NCBI GenBank assembly: GCA_022478985.1
Contig: JAKSZP010007884.1
Location: 310,001-374,000 of the forward strand
Direction: 5' to 3'
Source: Massospora cicadina
Lineage: Eukaryota > Entomophthoromycota > Entomophthoromycetes > Entomophthorales > Entomophthoraceae
DNA length: 64,000 nt
The position numbers were made by a program, and so were the translations under genes. Of this stretch, positions 43,471 through 54,849 are shown in pieces. The notes beneath the pieces are model-generated. The model was not told the DNA's origin. It saw only the letters and a program-made list of their open reading frames with translations, and ran no database searches. The first letter of the stretch is position 1, and the number at the start of each line of letters is the position of its first letter.

Positions 43471-44229
43471 CTTATTTAAAATTATATCAAAATTTGTTAA
43501 ATCAGAGAATATTTTTAAATTTTGCAAAAAGTATAGGATGGTAGGGGTATTAACTTGATCAAAAATAATACTATCCTTCCCCTAACATCCAAAAAGATTT
43601 GTATTTAAAGTCTTGAAAGCAAAGCTACTTTAACTGCTTTTAAAAGGTAGAATGTCCAATTTATTTGATTCCCCCAAAATGACCTTGCTCTGCATGTTGT
43701 GTATCATAGGCTTCACCATACAGTTCTCTTGACTGTAGTCAGGGTTAAAAAATGGGATCAAAGCTGTAAAATAGCGGAGAGGTCATTAAGATGATAAGTT
43801 ATGGTGAAATATACTACTTTATTGAGTAAAAAGTGTCAAAATTTATAGGATGTGTGGGAACGTGGTGCCAAGGGTCCTCCATGGCCCTGTAAAATCAGGA
43901 TCCTTCGCTTTCAAGATCACCCACCTGGTTGACACCCTAATTGTTCTGCATCATCCTCGTGACCATCATGATGTAAGCCGCGCTCTTTAGTGCATGGGAA
44001 GTGGGGGTGCAATTCCAGAAGGCATCTCCATCAATTCACGGGCACGTGATGCTTCCTGATAAAAATTTTCATTGGTGCCTTCATGGATGTATTCTGATCA
44101 TGAGGGCTCAAAAGTTGGCTTACCAAGGCCTCGATTTGGTAGTAGGGATTTGAGTTTATTCCTCGTCTCAAATCCTGACAACGCACCACTTAAGATCCTG
44201 CTGGAAGGATGTACACGGCCATAGGTTTG

Positions 44230-45300
44230 GTCATGTACTAGATTTACCACTATCCCATGTTAATCTCAGCAATGGAGTATTTAAAGTTCACCTTATTAAT
44301 GACCTTGTAGGATGCAAATCAAAGACGTAAAACTTATCCTGTTGATCTCCAGGTTGATGGTGATAAAAGAGAGTTAGGTCCCTTAATAGAAAAATTTGTA
44401 AGGAGTGTTGACTGACATTAGTCAAGATGTCTCCCTTTCTGCGGTGGTGACAATTCCTTGTGTGGCTAGGGCTTAAAGCTAGACATTCTCATTGGTTAAG
44501 GCCTTATGGTCAAATCAGAGCTCTAAGGCATGGATTTTTAAGTAGGGGCTTGATGTTAATTTGTAGTTGAGGGAAACGCCCATTTAGAGCTTTGAAGGGC
44601 GACATCTTAGTTATCTGGTGGTAGCTTATCCAGTATGTTAGAAAAGTGCTGTTTAGAAATTTGTTCCAGAGCGTAGGGACGGAGGCAGCCAACTTCCATA
44701 AAATAGGAATGAGAGTTATGTTATCACATTCCACCTCCTCATTAGTTGAGGAATTGTAGGGCGTTGAAACTTTGTTTAGTTTTCTAAAAGCGAAGATAGT
44801 TCTTGGACTAACTGTGAGGTAAAATTTAGCCCAGTGCCCAAATGTAATGTTTGTGGGCATCTGTGCCGAGTAAAAACAGATTAAATATGGAATATGGTTA
44901 TGTCTTTTGTGGTGGCAATGGGAACAGAGATTGCCTTAAACTATTAGGTCAAATGGTCCATAGCCAGATGGATATATTTATGGTAGTGAAACAGTGGGCA
45001 GAGGGACTATCACATCAATATTAATGAAATTTAAAGGTCCTTTCTGGGCAATGGCTGAGTGTTAATGTTAAGGCCTGACCCAGTCTTGAGATCTTCAAGT
45101 CAAAGAGGCCTCTAGAACTTCTTGTATGGTCTCAACCATCTGATACCAATAAATCACTTTTTAAGCCATTCATGAGTATTTCACTGCCCGTGCCCATGGT
45201 CATATGTCCTTCAATGACAAAATTAGTTCAAGAAGAAGGGCAGATATATATGAGCCATTTCTTATTTATTTCTTAAACTGCATTCCTTCTTTGGTTTGTA
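44230..45300 (-). pseudogene. Integrase of G7
   Basis: The open segment 44510-44860 has STPYNSSTNEEVECDNITLI, i.e. S-T-P-Y-x-x-x-T-N-x-x-V-E-R with the catalytic Glu present, and YHQITKMSPFKALNGRFPQL, the usual T-G-x-S-P-F-x-x-L-Y-G-R-x-P. The zinc-binding part and first Asp lie in 44900-45300 but are too broken to assign. The C-terminus near 44270 reads HKYSIAEINMG-like in one frame. Confidence 0.65.
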
Positions 45301-45389
45301 TATCTTGGATCATCTTTTAGTTTTTGTTTGGATATCAGGAGTTTTCAACTCCCATTGCTCAGGATGGCCAATTATATTTTACAGTCGTC

Positions 45390-45800
45390 TTCTTTGGGGG
45401 TCAAGGTGGCTATTACTGGCTTCCTTGAAAGCCCATTGGGATTCTGATGAATCACATTTGTGCAATGGACAATAGTAAAATCATAGTCTTGTAGCCTTAG
45501 GGCCCATCTTTCAAAACGGCCATCTGGTCCTTCATTTGCCGCAGCCATCAAATAAAGGAATAATCAGTTATGACTGTAAAATGAACGTTATATATGTAGG
45601 GCTGGAAATTTTTGATTTCCAATAGAACAGCTAGGCACTTGTGCTCAGTAACAATATAATTTTGTTTATCCTTGCCTAGGTTCTTGCTAAAGTAAGCCAC
45701 TAGATGGTTGACCTGATTCTCATCGTGTTGAGTTAGTATGGCCCCAACTGCAATGTCACTAGCGTCCATAAATGGCAAAAATGGCCAGTAAAAATGAAGA
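45390..45800 (-). pseudogene. RNase H of G7
   Basis: Well preserved: FMDASDIAVGAILTQHDENQ (first Asp), VNHLVAYFSKNLGKDKQNYI, VTEHKCLAVLLEIKNF (Glu) and FTVITDYSFI (Asp). All three acidic positions are visible in one frame at 45548-45778. It removes RNA from the RNA/DNA hybrid. Confidence 0.8.
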
Positions 45801-45959
45801 TAAACTAAAATAGGTCAGTATAGAGAGTGGTCCACAACTCATTAAAGGCCTGATTCTGTTCAGGCCGCCACTCAAAAGTTACATTCTTTTGTAGAAGGTT
45901 GACTAGAGGTTCAGTAAGTCAGCAAACTAAGCGATGTACTAAAAGTATTAACTCACCAT

Positions 45960-46800
45960 GCAAAAGAATACTTAAATATCCCTAAGGCTCTGAGGGAACG
46001 TCATCTTCTTGATGACAGCGACTTTATCTGGGATAGACTAAATTCCATATTCCAAGACTTTGTGTCCAAGGATTTCATTTATGATTTGAAGAGCACATTA
46101 AAGTCTTGAGCTTTATTGAGGCCTTTCTAAGACAATTAATAAAATTCCCAGAGATGCTCCACGTTGCCGTTGAAATTTCATGAGAGGACAGTGATATTTG
46201 TGAGGTATATGATGACACCAGATGGCTTTAGGTCCCTTGAGAACTCACTCATAGCACATTGGAAAGTAATGGCGCGTTGCAAAGGCATTGAGTTAGTTTT
46301 GTGGGCATAAATAACCCCCAATTGCTATGAGCGCGCATTTAGACTGATCTTCGGGAAACTAGCTCTACTTGCCAATATCCACTAATGAGATCCATAGAAG
46401 AAAAATATTGTGAACTGGAAAGCAGGTCAAGGTAGTCTACAATACTGGGCAAGGGATTCTGTCCTTCATATTAATAGAGTTAAGTCTATGGTAGTCCATC
46501 ATTACACGATGACTGCCATCCTTCTTCCAAATAACAGGAGAAGGAGGACCAAGGAATACTGGAAGGTACCAATAGTCCAGCTTTGAAATGGCTGCTTGAG
46601 CTCAACAGTCACCAGAGCCTCTTCAAACTTACTCTTCTGGTAGGGATGGGATTGAATGGGTTTTGTCCCCAAACTAACATGATGTAAAACGCCATTCGAC
46701 TTTCCAAAATTATAAGTAGAAGTTGATAAGAGGTCTAAATATTCCTCAAGTAATCTCTTGACTTGTCTGTTGCTTGTTGGTGAGCTCTCACCCAATGGAG
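45960..46800 (-). pseudogene. Reverse transcriptase of G7
   Basis: The RT start is at 46502-46795: LLEEYLDLLSTSTYNFG, LHHVSLGTKPIQSHPYQKSK, FEEALVTVEL. The catalytic box at about 46200-46230 reads IIYLTNITVLS, with YLDD changed to YLTN, so both catalytic Asp are gone. It is followed by NFNGNVEHLWEFY (normally F-x-x-H-L-x-H-L). Multiple frames. Confidence 0.75.
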
Positions 46801-46869
46801 GTGTTGACTAGAGCTATCAAAGGAGGAAATTTAGCCAAAATTCCTAGATCTTTGGATTTATGCATATTG

Positions 46870-47130
46870 TTGATCAAGTCTATAAGAAATTAGAAAAAAT
46901 AATCAGCTGGAGTATGAGGCATTACTGTCCTAGTTTTGTCAGTGAGGTTAGCCACCAGCACCAATTTGGATCCAGCATAGGCAGGATCTAAAATATCAGA
47001 CAGGTCAGGACCATCTTTGACGAATGGGTTGTCCTTGCCTCATATTTCCAGCAATTGTCTTGAGGGAATATTGATATGTACCCAGGTATAAAATATGACC
47101 TAAGCTTCAACAAATCATAGTCAGCTTAGA
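46870..47130 (-). pseudogene. dUTPase-like domain of G7
   Basis: In one frame: VHINIPSRQLLEI-stop, GKDNPFVKDGPDLSDILDPA, YAGSKLVLVANLTDKTRTVM and FLIDLI. D-I-L-D-P-A-Y-A-G-x-K-L-V-L-V-A-N-L matches the dUTPase motif G-V-I-D-x-D-Y-x-G-x-I-x-V-L-L-x-N, with Asp and Tyr retained. The clearest single-frame copy together with G8. Confidence 0.65.
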
Positions 47131-47369
47131 CAAGTAAATAGTCATCCCATCTTTACCATTTACCTCAGGGAGTATTCAGACTCAAGAACCCCTTATGAGA
47201 TATTTGAATCTGTCAATCTCGCTTTTGCTTTCCAAAAGGCAATCCCAAGCTTTAACCTCTTTCTTGTAACCATTGAGAGTCTCAAAAACCAATGGAACTT
47301 TGTGTCTTAATAAAATAAACTATCAAAAAGTGCATGATGTCAGAATATTCCCAGAGAAACTGGTTCCTG

Positions 47370-47720
47370 AGGAGAAGGTGTTTTTTGGTTTCCTAATGCG
47401 ATGGCTGAGGTAACACTGAAAGCTTGCCAAGAATAATGGGCAGTGAGGAATAGCCCAAATGGGCCGAGTGCATTGTGGTTCAGCTGTTCCATACTCCACT
47501 TAATGTGGCAATTTGAGAGTGTTTTTATTGCACTCCATTAATTTGGTTGAAATGACATTCATGGGGGAACCAATGTCAATAATGGATTGGACTGGAGATT
47601 CATGAACTTGAACAGTGAAAAATGTAACTAAGCTCCTAAACATAGAATGCAAAGTGAGGAACATAGGAGTTTTATCAGAAGAATAGTGGCAGTGTCAGGT
47701 TCTTTGTTATTGATGAGCAC
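47370..47720 (-). pseudogene. Aspartic protease of G7
   Basis: IIDIGSPMNVISTKLMEC at about 47540-47590 is the active-site strand, D-I-G for D-S-G. It continues with HSAHLGYSSLPIILGKLSVL, matching the G3 stretch around SMLPLQFGSVQVS. Gag lies upstream, the dUTPase-like domain downstream. Confidence 0.7.
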
Positions 47721-49300
47721 TGATTATCTTCCTCTAGTATGATAACATTAGAATCATTGGATGTCAATAAACGTTGTTGATATAGTATAGGGATGTCAGC
47801 ATAAAGTGTCTTTTCCTTCATGCTGAATGCCCTTTTCCCGCCTCCTCAGCAAATTTTTTCCAAAATTCTTGGCGCTATGGTGAAACTCATTACAGTAGGA
47901 GCATTAAGGTCTATGGTTCTTCTGGTTCCAAACAACGTGGACTCAAAGATGGCTGGGAGAGGTGGCTGCAAAGGACTTGGGTTGTATGATAGATGCAGGT
48001 ATTTCACTATGTGCTTCATTAATTTCCCTAGATGCTTGTAAAGTTATCATTCAGTCCAATAATGTGCATTTGGACATCAATATAGGATCCCAACATGGAG
48101 AGTACTTCAGTTATGGTGTCACACAATGCAATAAAATTAGTGTTTCCTGAGAATTATGCTTAAGCATAGAATTAGTTTGTGAGCTTCACAGGACTTTATC
48201 TTTTATTCAGACAAATTCCCATAAATGCTTGCTTCTGTTTGGACAAGTTTTTTTTGCTCTTAAAGTGTGGGAATACACAAGTTTTTAGAATCACTTTTGC
48301 TGATAACAGCCGGTCTTCCACAAAAAAAACTTTTATACTAAAAATATTACTTTTATGATTAAAAGTAATGTTAGGGTTTTTTAAAAAAAATATTTGTGCG
48401 TGGGAAAGGAAGCATAAAGTGCGTTTTCTCAATACTAGCGCACATTATTAAACTATATTGAGTATTAAGGGTCAAAGGGATAAATGTGAACGTTTGGAAT
48501 AGCTTAGTAACATCCAAATTAGGAAATATGGAAATTTGTCCTATTAGAGCTCAGAAAACTTGTTTTCTTTTGTGAGACAACTGATGAGAAATTGTTTTTA
48601 AGAAATTGTACCCATGTGTAAAAATTTCACATATTTTAATCAATCACCGTTTGATAAAATAATTGCACCTTAGGGGACCTCCACTCGCCTATAAAAGAGG
48701 TGTTCCACGCTTAGGTGTTGAAATGATACTAGATGTGGCTGGTGGAGAACCATTTGATAGACGCTCCCGAATATGCTGCATGGTCAGAGCAATCTGATTG
48801 CATGAGCTTAAGTTAATAGCCCATGTGATATTTGGAAAAGTGTTAACCTAATTCTTGGGGTTCCAACAAGAATTGGCCAGAGTCTTTTGGCCAATATGTC
48901 ATTATTTTTATTCAAAGCAATTTTATTATGAGATTGAACATGTAATTGACTGATTGTATTTGCTAAATTGGTACTACCCTTTCCCAAATCATTCTTTTGC
49001 TGAAGTCAAGACGGCATTTGTCTGACAAAAACTCCTAGATCAGGGCCATATGAACTTTTCATCAATTATGACATTCATTTAAATAAGGAGTCATAATCTC
49101 TTGAAAATGTTATTTAGGCAGGAGTGAATGTGTTTTACCTTCTTACAGTCTCTGGCCTTTATTGAGCTCTCATAAGCGTATAAGAAGAGGCAATACTTCT
49201 CTGCCATGGGGTGATTTTCTCCTTTAACTAGGCTTAAAATTAGTCACAATAAGAATAGAAAGAGCGTTGGCAGCAAGAACTGGTGCAGGATCAGAAACTT
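47720..49300 (-). pseudogene. gag remnant of G7
   Basis: Readable pieces on the minus strand: NPSPLQPPLPAIFESTLFGT just upstream of protease, LSDKCRLDFSKRMIWERVV and NHPMAEKYCLFLYAYESSIK further upstream. Composition fits gag but the capsid motif was not located, so the assignment rests mainly on position. Confidence 0.35.
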
Positions 49301-49889
49301 TTGTTTCTGTATAGTCATGTGTGACTTTTTCAGTCTTCAGGAATCTGACCTAATTAAAGATTAATTACATTGATAATGGGATCTGAATAAATCATAAATA
49401 TATAGTAAAAACTATTGTTAGGATAATCCTCTACTAAATTTAAGGCCTCATGACATTGGGGTTCAAGCCAAATCTATGCGACAATTAAATTCTTTTATGA
49501 CATAAGTAGCTATATTGTTGCAGAATCCCCAAACACTCTTTAGTATAAATCTTGTCTTAGAAACGCTTGAGATTTTAACCCAAAATAATTCAAGATCTCC
49601 TATATAAAATCATGTTTGTGAGAAAATAAAGAATACTCTCTTTTTCCATATATTTTCTGACCTACCTAAATTAATTTAGGGACAAAAAGTAATTGTATTT
49701 ATCACTCTAGTAAGTTTAACTCAGATGAAGACTATTCTATATGAAAAGTAAAGCCGTTATATCCATAACCCAGAAACTTCATGTATCTTGGTCACTTACT
49801 TAAAGGACGATTGGATTAACACCCTTATGTCCAGGCAAAATGGTGCTCTCTGCCAGGTACAGCCAAAGTTCCTAGTAAAATCATTATTA

Positions 49890-50710
49890 CAATGGACAAT
49901 ACCAATTCAGCGTTGGACACCTCCTCAGATCATGATGCCGCTCATCTCAGTGATTGGGCAGTCAGTATGTACATAGGAGGAATGACAGCGAATCACAATC
50001 TTTTATTTGCCACATCTTTGAAGGTGAACTCCCTCACTCCTCCCACAGAGCAATATAAATTACAAATCTTGGATTTCTATTAAGCTCTCCAGCTCTTCTT
50101 TTCTGGGTTTTTGTCACCAGAGATCAAGAAAGTAGAAGATAAGCCCTTGCGTTACCAGCCTTATGATGGCTTTAGTCAACAGTTGCTATCTTGATTGATA
50201 ACATGTTGAAGCAGGAGGTTAAAAAGCTATTTGCGTAAATTTGTAAATCCCACCATGTACAATATACTAAAAGAAGCTGGATTCCATCACCAGGAACTAC
50301 TTTGGCATTTACAGTTATTTTGGGACATTATATTCACAACTCATTCAATTATATCAATCTTCCTCTCTCTTCCACAGTGAAAAATGAAGTGCAACATTAA
50401 AAAATTGGTAACCCATCAACAAAATTCAGGTTGTTAACACATCTTGATGATGGAATTATGAGATTTGTGAAAATGGAACTCTCCAACCATGTTAGTCAAC
50501 TAGAAGTCATCATTAATATTCAAATTGGAGATTGTACCATCAGGGTACAAACTCAAATTAGTTACTTCATGTCATCCGTGGATGAACGCCTCCATTTTCT
50601 CAAAGAGTGCTGGTTTTTAGGTTTTTTAGGGTTTTTGCTGGTGCTTATTCCACCTAAATTCAACAGCTATTTGCTGGAGAAGACGATTCTCCGTTGCAAG
50701 GATGAATAGT
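49890..50710 (+). pseudogene. Unclassified plus-strand coding remnant
   Basis: Open pieces on the plus strand: MDNTNSALDTSSDHDAAHLS at 49892, IKKVEDKPLRYQPYDGFSQQ at about 50125 and FVKMELSNHVSQLEVIINIQ at 50431-50709. I do not recognise the family. The third piece is 92 codons without a stop, long for this AT-rich background. It lies between G7 and G8, which run on the other strand. Confidence 0.35.
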
Positions 50711-50739
50711 TATTAGGAGGTTACTGACCAGATGTTAAA

Positions 50740-51176
50740 AAAAGAGATTTAAACAACTAAAAGTATTGGTTTTTTATCAATTTTAATAATTGCCATGGGG
50801 GGTAAGAAAAACAAACTCTCTCGATATCTAGCAGGTTAGTATTTAAACTACATCAAGGTTTAAAAAGAAATCAATGTAAAGTTCAGCTTTGCTTAGTATT
50901 GTCTAAATTGGGTAATATGGGGATTTGGCCTATCAGATTGTTGGAGACTTGCCTCACGTTGATGTAACAGTCAATTAGGAAAGTTTATTGAAGGTAGGAT
51001 ATGCCTGTGAGGCAACACTTTTATAAGTTTTACTAATCATTAGGTGCAAAAATATTTTCACCTTTGCGTGACCCCTTCTGACCCTATAAACGGGCCAGTC
51101 TCTGCGGTGTTGGTTTTATTAAACTTGCTGTAAGAAGGGGAGAGACCTTAGATTGGATCCCCAGATTTGGCTGACA
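50740..51176 (-). repeat. 3' LTR of G8 (left end uncertain)
   Basis: Starts TGTCAGCCAAATCTGGGGAT at 51176. On the minus strand it has a TATA-like ACTTATAAAAG (about 51022-51032) and CAATAAAC (about 50985). Homologous to the G6 LTR. Confidence 0.6.
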
Positions 51177-51340
51177 ATTTGGTGCAATCCAACTTCCCAA
51201 ACATGTGGTTTTTGCCCAGAGATTAAATAGAAGTGTTACCCCAATTTGATGGGTTCCACCGGGGATTGACCAGGGTTTTTGGCAAATTTTATTATCATTT
51301 TCATATGACAAACTATTTTTACAATATCAGACTTGCAATT

Positions 51341-52400
51341 TTCAGACTTTAACCCTTGAGGAGTGTTAGTGGTGAATAAAGGCGTAAAAACTGGCCATGA
51401 ACCCAGTTGATGGTTACTCCAGAAGCAAAAGATTTTAATGGAGTAATCTTCCCCTCTCTTATATGTAACAACAAAGGGTCCTTCCCAGATTGATCCGAGA
51501 TTCTCACTTCTAGTAGCGATGCAGTTGTGGTAATACAATATCAAATCGGATACTTGGAAGGAAGAGAGAGGGGCACAGAGCTCATTAGCTGCTTGGCCTT
51601 CTTAAGTGACGGTTTTGGCCAGGTTATTAAAAGCCTCCATTTGTAGTTGGATGATGTGTTGGGCTAACTTTTTCACGGCTTGCTCAGGATCAGTCCTGTC
51701 AGTGAAAATATCTTTTGCTAGTAGAGCCAGTACCCCAGGTTCTTGGCCATACAACACATGGAAAGGGGACATCTTTAGGATGTGATGGTAACTAATTTAG
51801 TAGTCCATGAGGGCACTGGGTGAGTAGAGATCCCAGTGGAGAGGGTCTGAATTGGACAAATTGCGGAATATCAATACCAGGGTTCCATTAACTCTTTCTA
51901 CAGCCCCATTTGTAGATGGATTTTAGTGGGCCAAGAAGAGTTGTTGTGTTCCCATAGAAGTGGCGAGGAGGTTTAACACTCTGGAAGTAAAGTTTTTCCC
52001 ATTGTCACAAAGGAGGACTTGGGGGCAGCCATGCCACGTAAAGATATTTTGATGTAAAAAGTTAGCAGAGGCTTTAAACTTCTGAGCGTGGAGAGCAACA
52101 GCTTCAACCCAGTTTAGAAATGATCAATTCGACCAGGATATAACGATTGCCTAGTGGTCTGAGGTAGAGGCCCTACCACGTCCAAACTTATGGTTTAGAA
52201 GGGTTTTTGGGGCATAGTCGGTTGATACTGATACTGGGTCTTATAGCGGATTTGCTTTTTACAGGTTAGGCAGGCATCCAGGACTTTAGTTATGGTCTCC
52301 ATGATGCCTTTCAGTAATACCGCTCTTTAACCACTCATAGGTTTTGTGAACTCCACCATGGCCCATGATGGTGTGGAATTCAAATATCACTGGTACTCAT
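51341..52400 (-). pseudogene. Integrase of G8
   Basis: Readable in several frames: a D-N-G-K-N-F-type second Asp region (about 52000), STNGAVERVNGTLVLIFRNL with the catalytic Glu (about 51890), KMSPFHVLYGQEPGVLAL and KKLAQHIIQLQMEAFNNLAK. The C-terminal module is in one open frame: YYHNCIATRSENLGSIWEGP followed by FVVTYKRGEDYSIKIF, the GPF/Y motif. No chromodomain follows. Confidence 0.8.
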
Positions 52401-52639
52401 TTAGATAGCTATTGATATGGCAATCAATTTACTCCTACTTTCTATTATAACTTCCCACATTCAATCTTGGTTTTGCAGGAGTGTCGAGCTAAAATTTTTT
52501 GGACTGGTTTGTCTTCATTAGCCCATGCTTCAGGAGTCATGAGAAGATCATATAACCTCTCAGCTTCACTATTGTATAAGTAAAGAACGAGGTAGCCATG
52601 TTAACTCATCTACATTCATGTGGTGCGTTCCTGCATGAT

Positions 52640-52990
52640 GCTCAATAGTCATATTATAAATGCTGGAGCTTCAGAGCCCAGAGAGCCAACCGTCCCATGA
52701 GGTCCTTTATATTCTGCAACCACTTTAGGGAGGCATGGTCTGTGATCACTTTGAAGTGGGTCACATATAGGAATGGGTGGTAGTGTTTTACAGCGAGCAG
52801 GACAGCCAGACACTCCTCCTCAGTGACGCTATAGTTGCTCTCAAGCTTTTGACAGTATTATGCTAAAGTAGAACACGAGGTGATTGACCCCATTTTCATC
52901 CAATTGAGCTAAGATAGCCCCAACGGCGTAGTCAGAGGCATCCATGAACAACATAAAGGGCTTGCCATAGTCAGGGTGATGGAGGATTGG
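52640..52990 (-). pseudogene. RNase H of G8
   Basis: FMLFMDASDYAVGAILAQLD and ENGVNHLVFYFS mark the N-terminal part (about 52870-52960) with the first Asp. Later acidic residues lie in frames broken by stops. DNA at 52710-52760 is collinear with G5. Confidence 0.7.
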
Positions 52991-53029
52991 CCGTTGCTAT
53001 AATAACTCCTTCAGGGTCTCAAACATAAT

Positions 53030-53830
53030 TTTTGTTCCGCATCCCAATGAAACGGGGTGTTCTTAGGCAGGAGGCGGATGAGGGGATCACTAAGCTGGTC
53101 GAACTTGGAGATGAAATGATTAAGATACCTCATCATGCCCAAAAATATCTGGATGTCTCAAAAGGGTTTTGGATGCTATCTTGGATATTGCTTCAACCTT
53201 ATCGTGCAAATAGTTGTATCTTATCTTGTGGGATGGCGTGCCTGAGGAAGTCCAGCTTCATTTGAAAAAAGTACACTTGGAGTGCTTTACTTTGATGTTA
53301 GATGCCTGCAAGAGTTAAAACACCTCTTTTAGGTGCGTAAGATGCTCATTGTATGTCTTGGAATAAACGGTGATGTCATCGAGGTAGACAATCACACAAC
53401 ATAGCTTAAGGTCCTGGAGATTGTGATCCATACCCTGTAGAAAAGTAGCAGGCGCATTACACAACCCCTGAGGTAGCCGAGTGGGTTGGCACAATCCCTT
53501 GTTCAGATAATAGTGCACTTCTCCTAATACTGTGGAGAAAGATCCATCTGCCAGTACCTGCTAGCCAAATCCATGGCGATAAAGTATTTAGACTCAGAGA
53601 GTTTGGCCAGAGCGTCATCAATGCGGGGAATAGGTAGCTTTCCTTCTTTGTGAGGCTGTCCAGTATGCAATAGTCCATCATTGCCTAATGATACCCATTT
53701 TTCTTTTTTTATCAATAATAGCAGAGATGACCAAGGGCTTTGGGAAGGCACTAGCAATCCAATGTCCAGCAGCTGTTTGATCTCCTTCACATCTGTAGCT
53801 CCTTGACTTTGATTTGCAGTAGGGCTTGGA
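53030..53830 (-). pseudogene. Reverse transcriptase of G8
   Basis: MKEIKQLLDIGLLVPSQSPW, LPIPRIDDALAKLSESKYFI, AMDLASRYWQMDLSPQY, then LPQGLCNAPATFLQGMDHNL and VIVYLDDITVYSKTYNEHLT. The YLDD catalytic box at about 53381-53392 is intact, unlike G3, G6, G7 and G9. The frame changes between 53518 and 53524 and there are stops in the thumb, so the enzyme is still not encoded as one protein. Confidence 0.88.
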
Positions 53831-54039
53831 GCAGAAGGTGAGAATTACCAGCATCAGTATGAGTCCGCCCCTTCATGTGCCCATAGTCATTATCAATTTG
53901 GAGAGAATGTCACTGTAGGCCTCAAGCAGGGTGTGGAATTTATCCAGCTCAGCTGGGGTTAGTTCATCGGAGATTTGAACAGAAGGTAGGGTACATAAAG
54001 ATTGGTCAGCTGGTAAACAACATCCGCCATAGACCCACT

Positions 54040-54320
54040 ACAGTGAACTTGCTTTATTTTCTCAAGGGGAATCAGCAGTCCTCTTCCTATCTCAAGATGC
54101 TTTTTATCATATATTCTTCTTGGCGAGATTCCCTAACAGAAGGTTGATAGGTCGTTGATATGCAGGATCTAGCACGCCTGGCAAAACTCTGAGCTCCAAA
54201 TTACTAACTCTTTCAATGCTAGTTAGGTGCAATAGGTAGTTGTGTGCTATTCTCACGGTAATCGTCATGTCAACTACCCTTTGTTCACCAGCTCTGATGA
54301 CCACCTCTTCTGAAGCATAA
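54040..54320 (-). pseudogene. dUTPase-like domain of G8
   Basis: The end of the open frame 54107-54634 reads VVIRAGEQRVVDMTITVRIA (compare I-x-P-G-E-Q-x-L-V-x-T-G-I-x-V-x-I of dUTPases), then LELRVLPGVLDPAYQRPINL and LLGNLAKKNI. G-V-L-D-P-A-Y corresponds to the dUTPase G-V-I-D-x-D-Y box (about 54158-54178). Beyond a stop it continues KHLEIGRGLLIPLEKIKQV, like the last strand. The preceding about 110 residues (54310-54634) are a linker or protease end of unknown role. Confidence 0.68.
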
Positions 54321-54649
54321 AAAGGAAACCCTCTAGGGCGTCCACTGATTGAAGTAACATTTTTATGTCGTCCTTCTGTGGTATAATGTAGGGATAAAGC
54401 GGAATATGGATACTCAACTGTGGAAACATAATCCTTTTTAAGCTCATCATTGGTCAAAATTGGGGGAACCTTATAGTTAGGTAGGGTGAGATAACCCTGC
54501 TTAAAATTAATAATCCTTTCATACTCGAGCATAAGAAAGGGTACCAATGAGTAAATCAAAGTATTGCTAGTTAAGGCCACCTCTGGAGCTAACAAGCTGA
54601 GCTTCCCAAAACAGATGTTCATAGAAGAGTACACCCTGATAGCGCAGGT

Positions 54650-54800
54650 GATGTTTGGGCCTGCAGTCCCAAAATTATTGAGTGTAATCTAGGTCGGAGG
54701 CCAGTTTATTTTTAATAAGTTTTGACGACACAACGCTTACTGGGGACCCAGAGTCAAGGATAGCCCAACCCACAATCCATTGATGACAATTTCCACTTTG
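54650..54800 (-). pseudogene. Aspartic protease of G8
   Basis: The minus strand reads VGWAILDSGSPVSVVSSKLI at about 54710-54770. The D-S-G catalytic triad is intact, followed by S-P-V-S-V-V-S as in the other elements. Confidence 0.82.
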
Positions 54801-54849
54801 GTCAGGGTTTCACCCAAGTTGTGGAAAGAGCAAGGCCCTTTTTTAATCG

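Larger units (their letters stand above)
38870..43790 (-). mobile_element. Ty3/gypsy element G6, internal-deletion derivative
   Basis: On the minus strand it holds protease, dUTPase-like domain and RT (interrupted by H2), then passes directly from the RT thumb (about 39790) to the 3' non-coding region and LTR (39617). RNase H and integrase are missing. The 3' non-coding region and LTR start are collinear with G8 (51176-51340). The SINE is in its LTR. The 5' end near 43790 is uncertain and gag was not recognised. Confidence 0.7.
43800..49900 (-). mobile_element. Ty3/gypsy element G7
   Basis: Minus-strand order from right to left: gag, protease, dUTPase-like domain, RT, RNase H, integrase. LTRs could not be delimited. 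The region left of integrase (43850-44230) encodes LRRGINSNPYYQIEALVSQL in one frame, which may be a C-terminal integrase extension or LTR. Heavily broken by stops. Confidence 0.7.

Noticed and set aside
43860..44230. Chromodomain after the G7 integrase
   Set aside because: YYQIEALVSQL resembles the first strand, but the W-x-x-P-x-x-N-L part and the aromatic cage are absent. No other element here has a chromodomain either.
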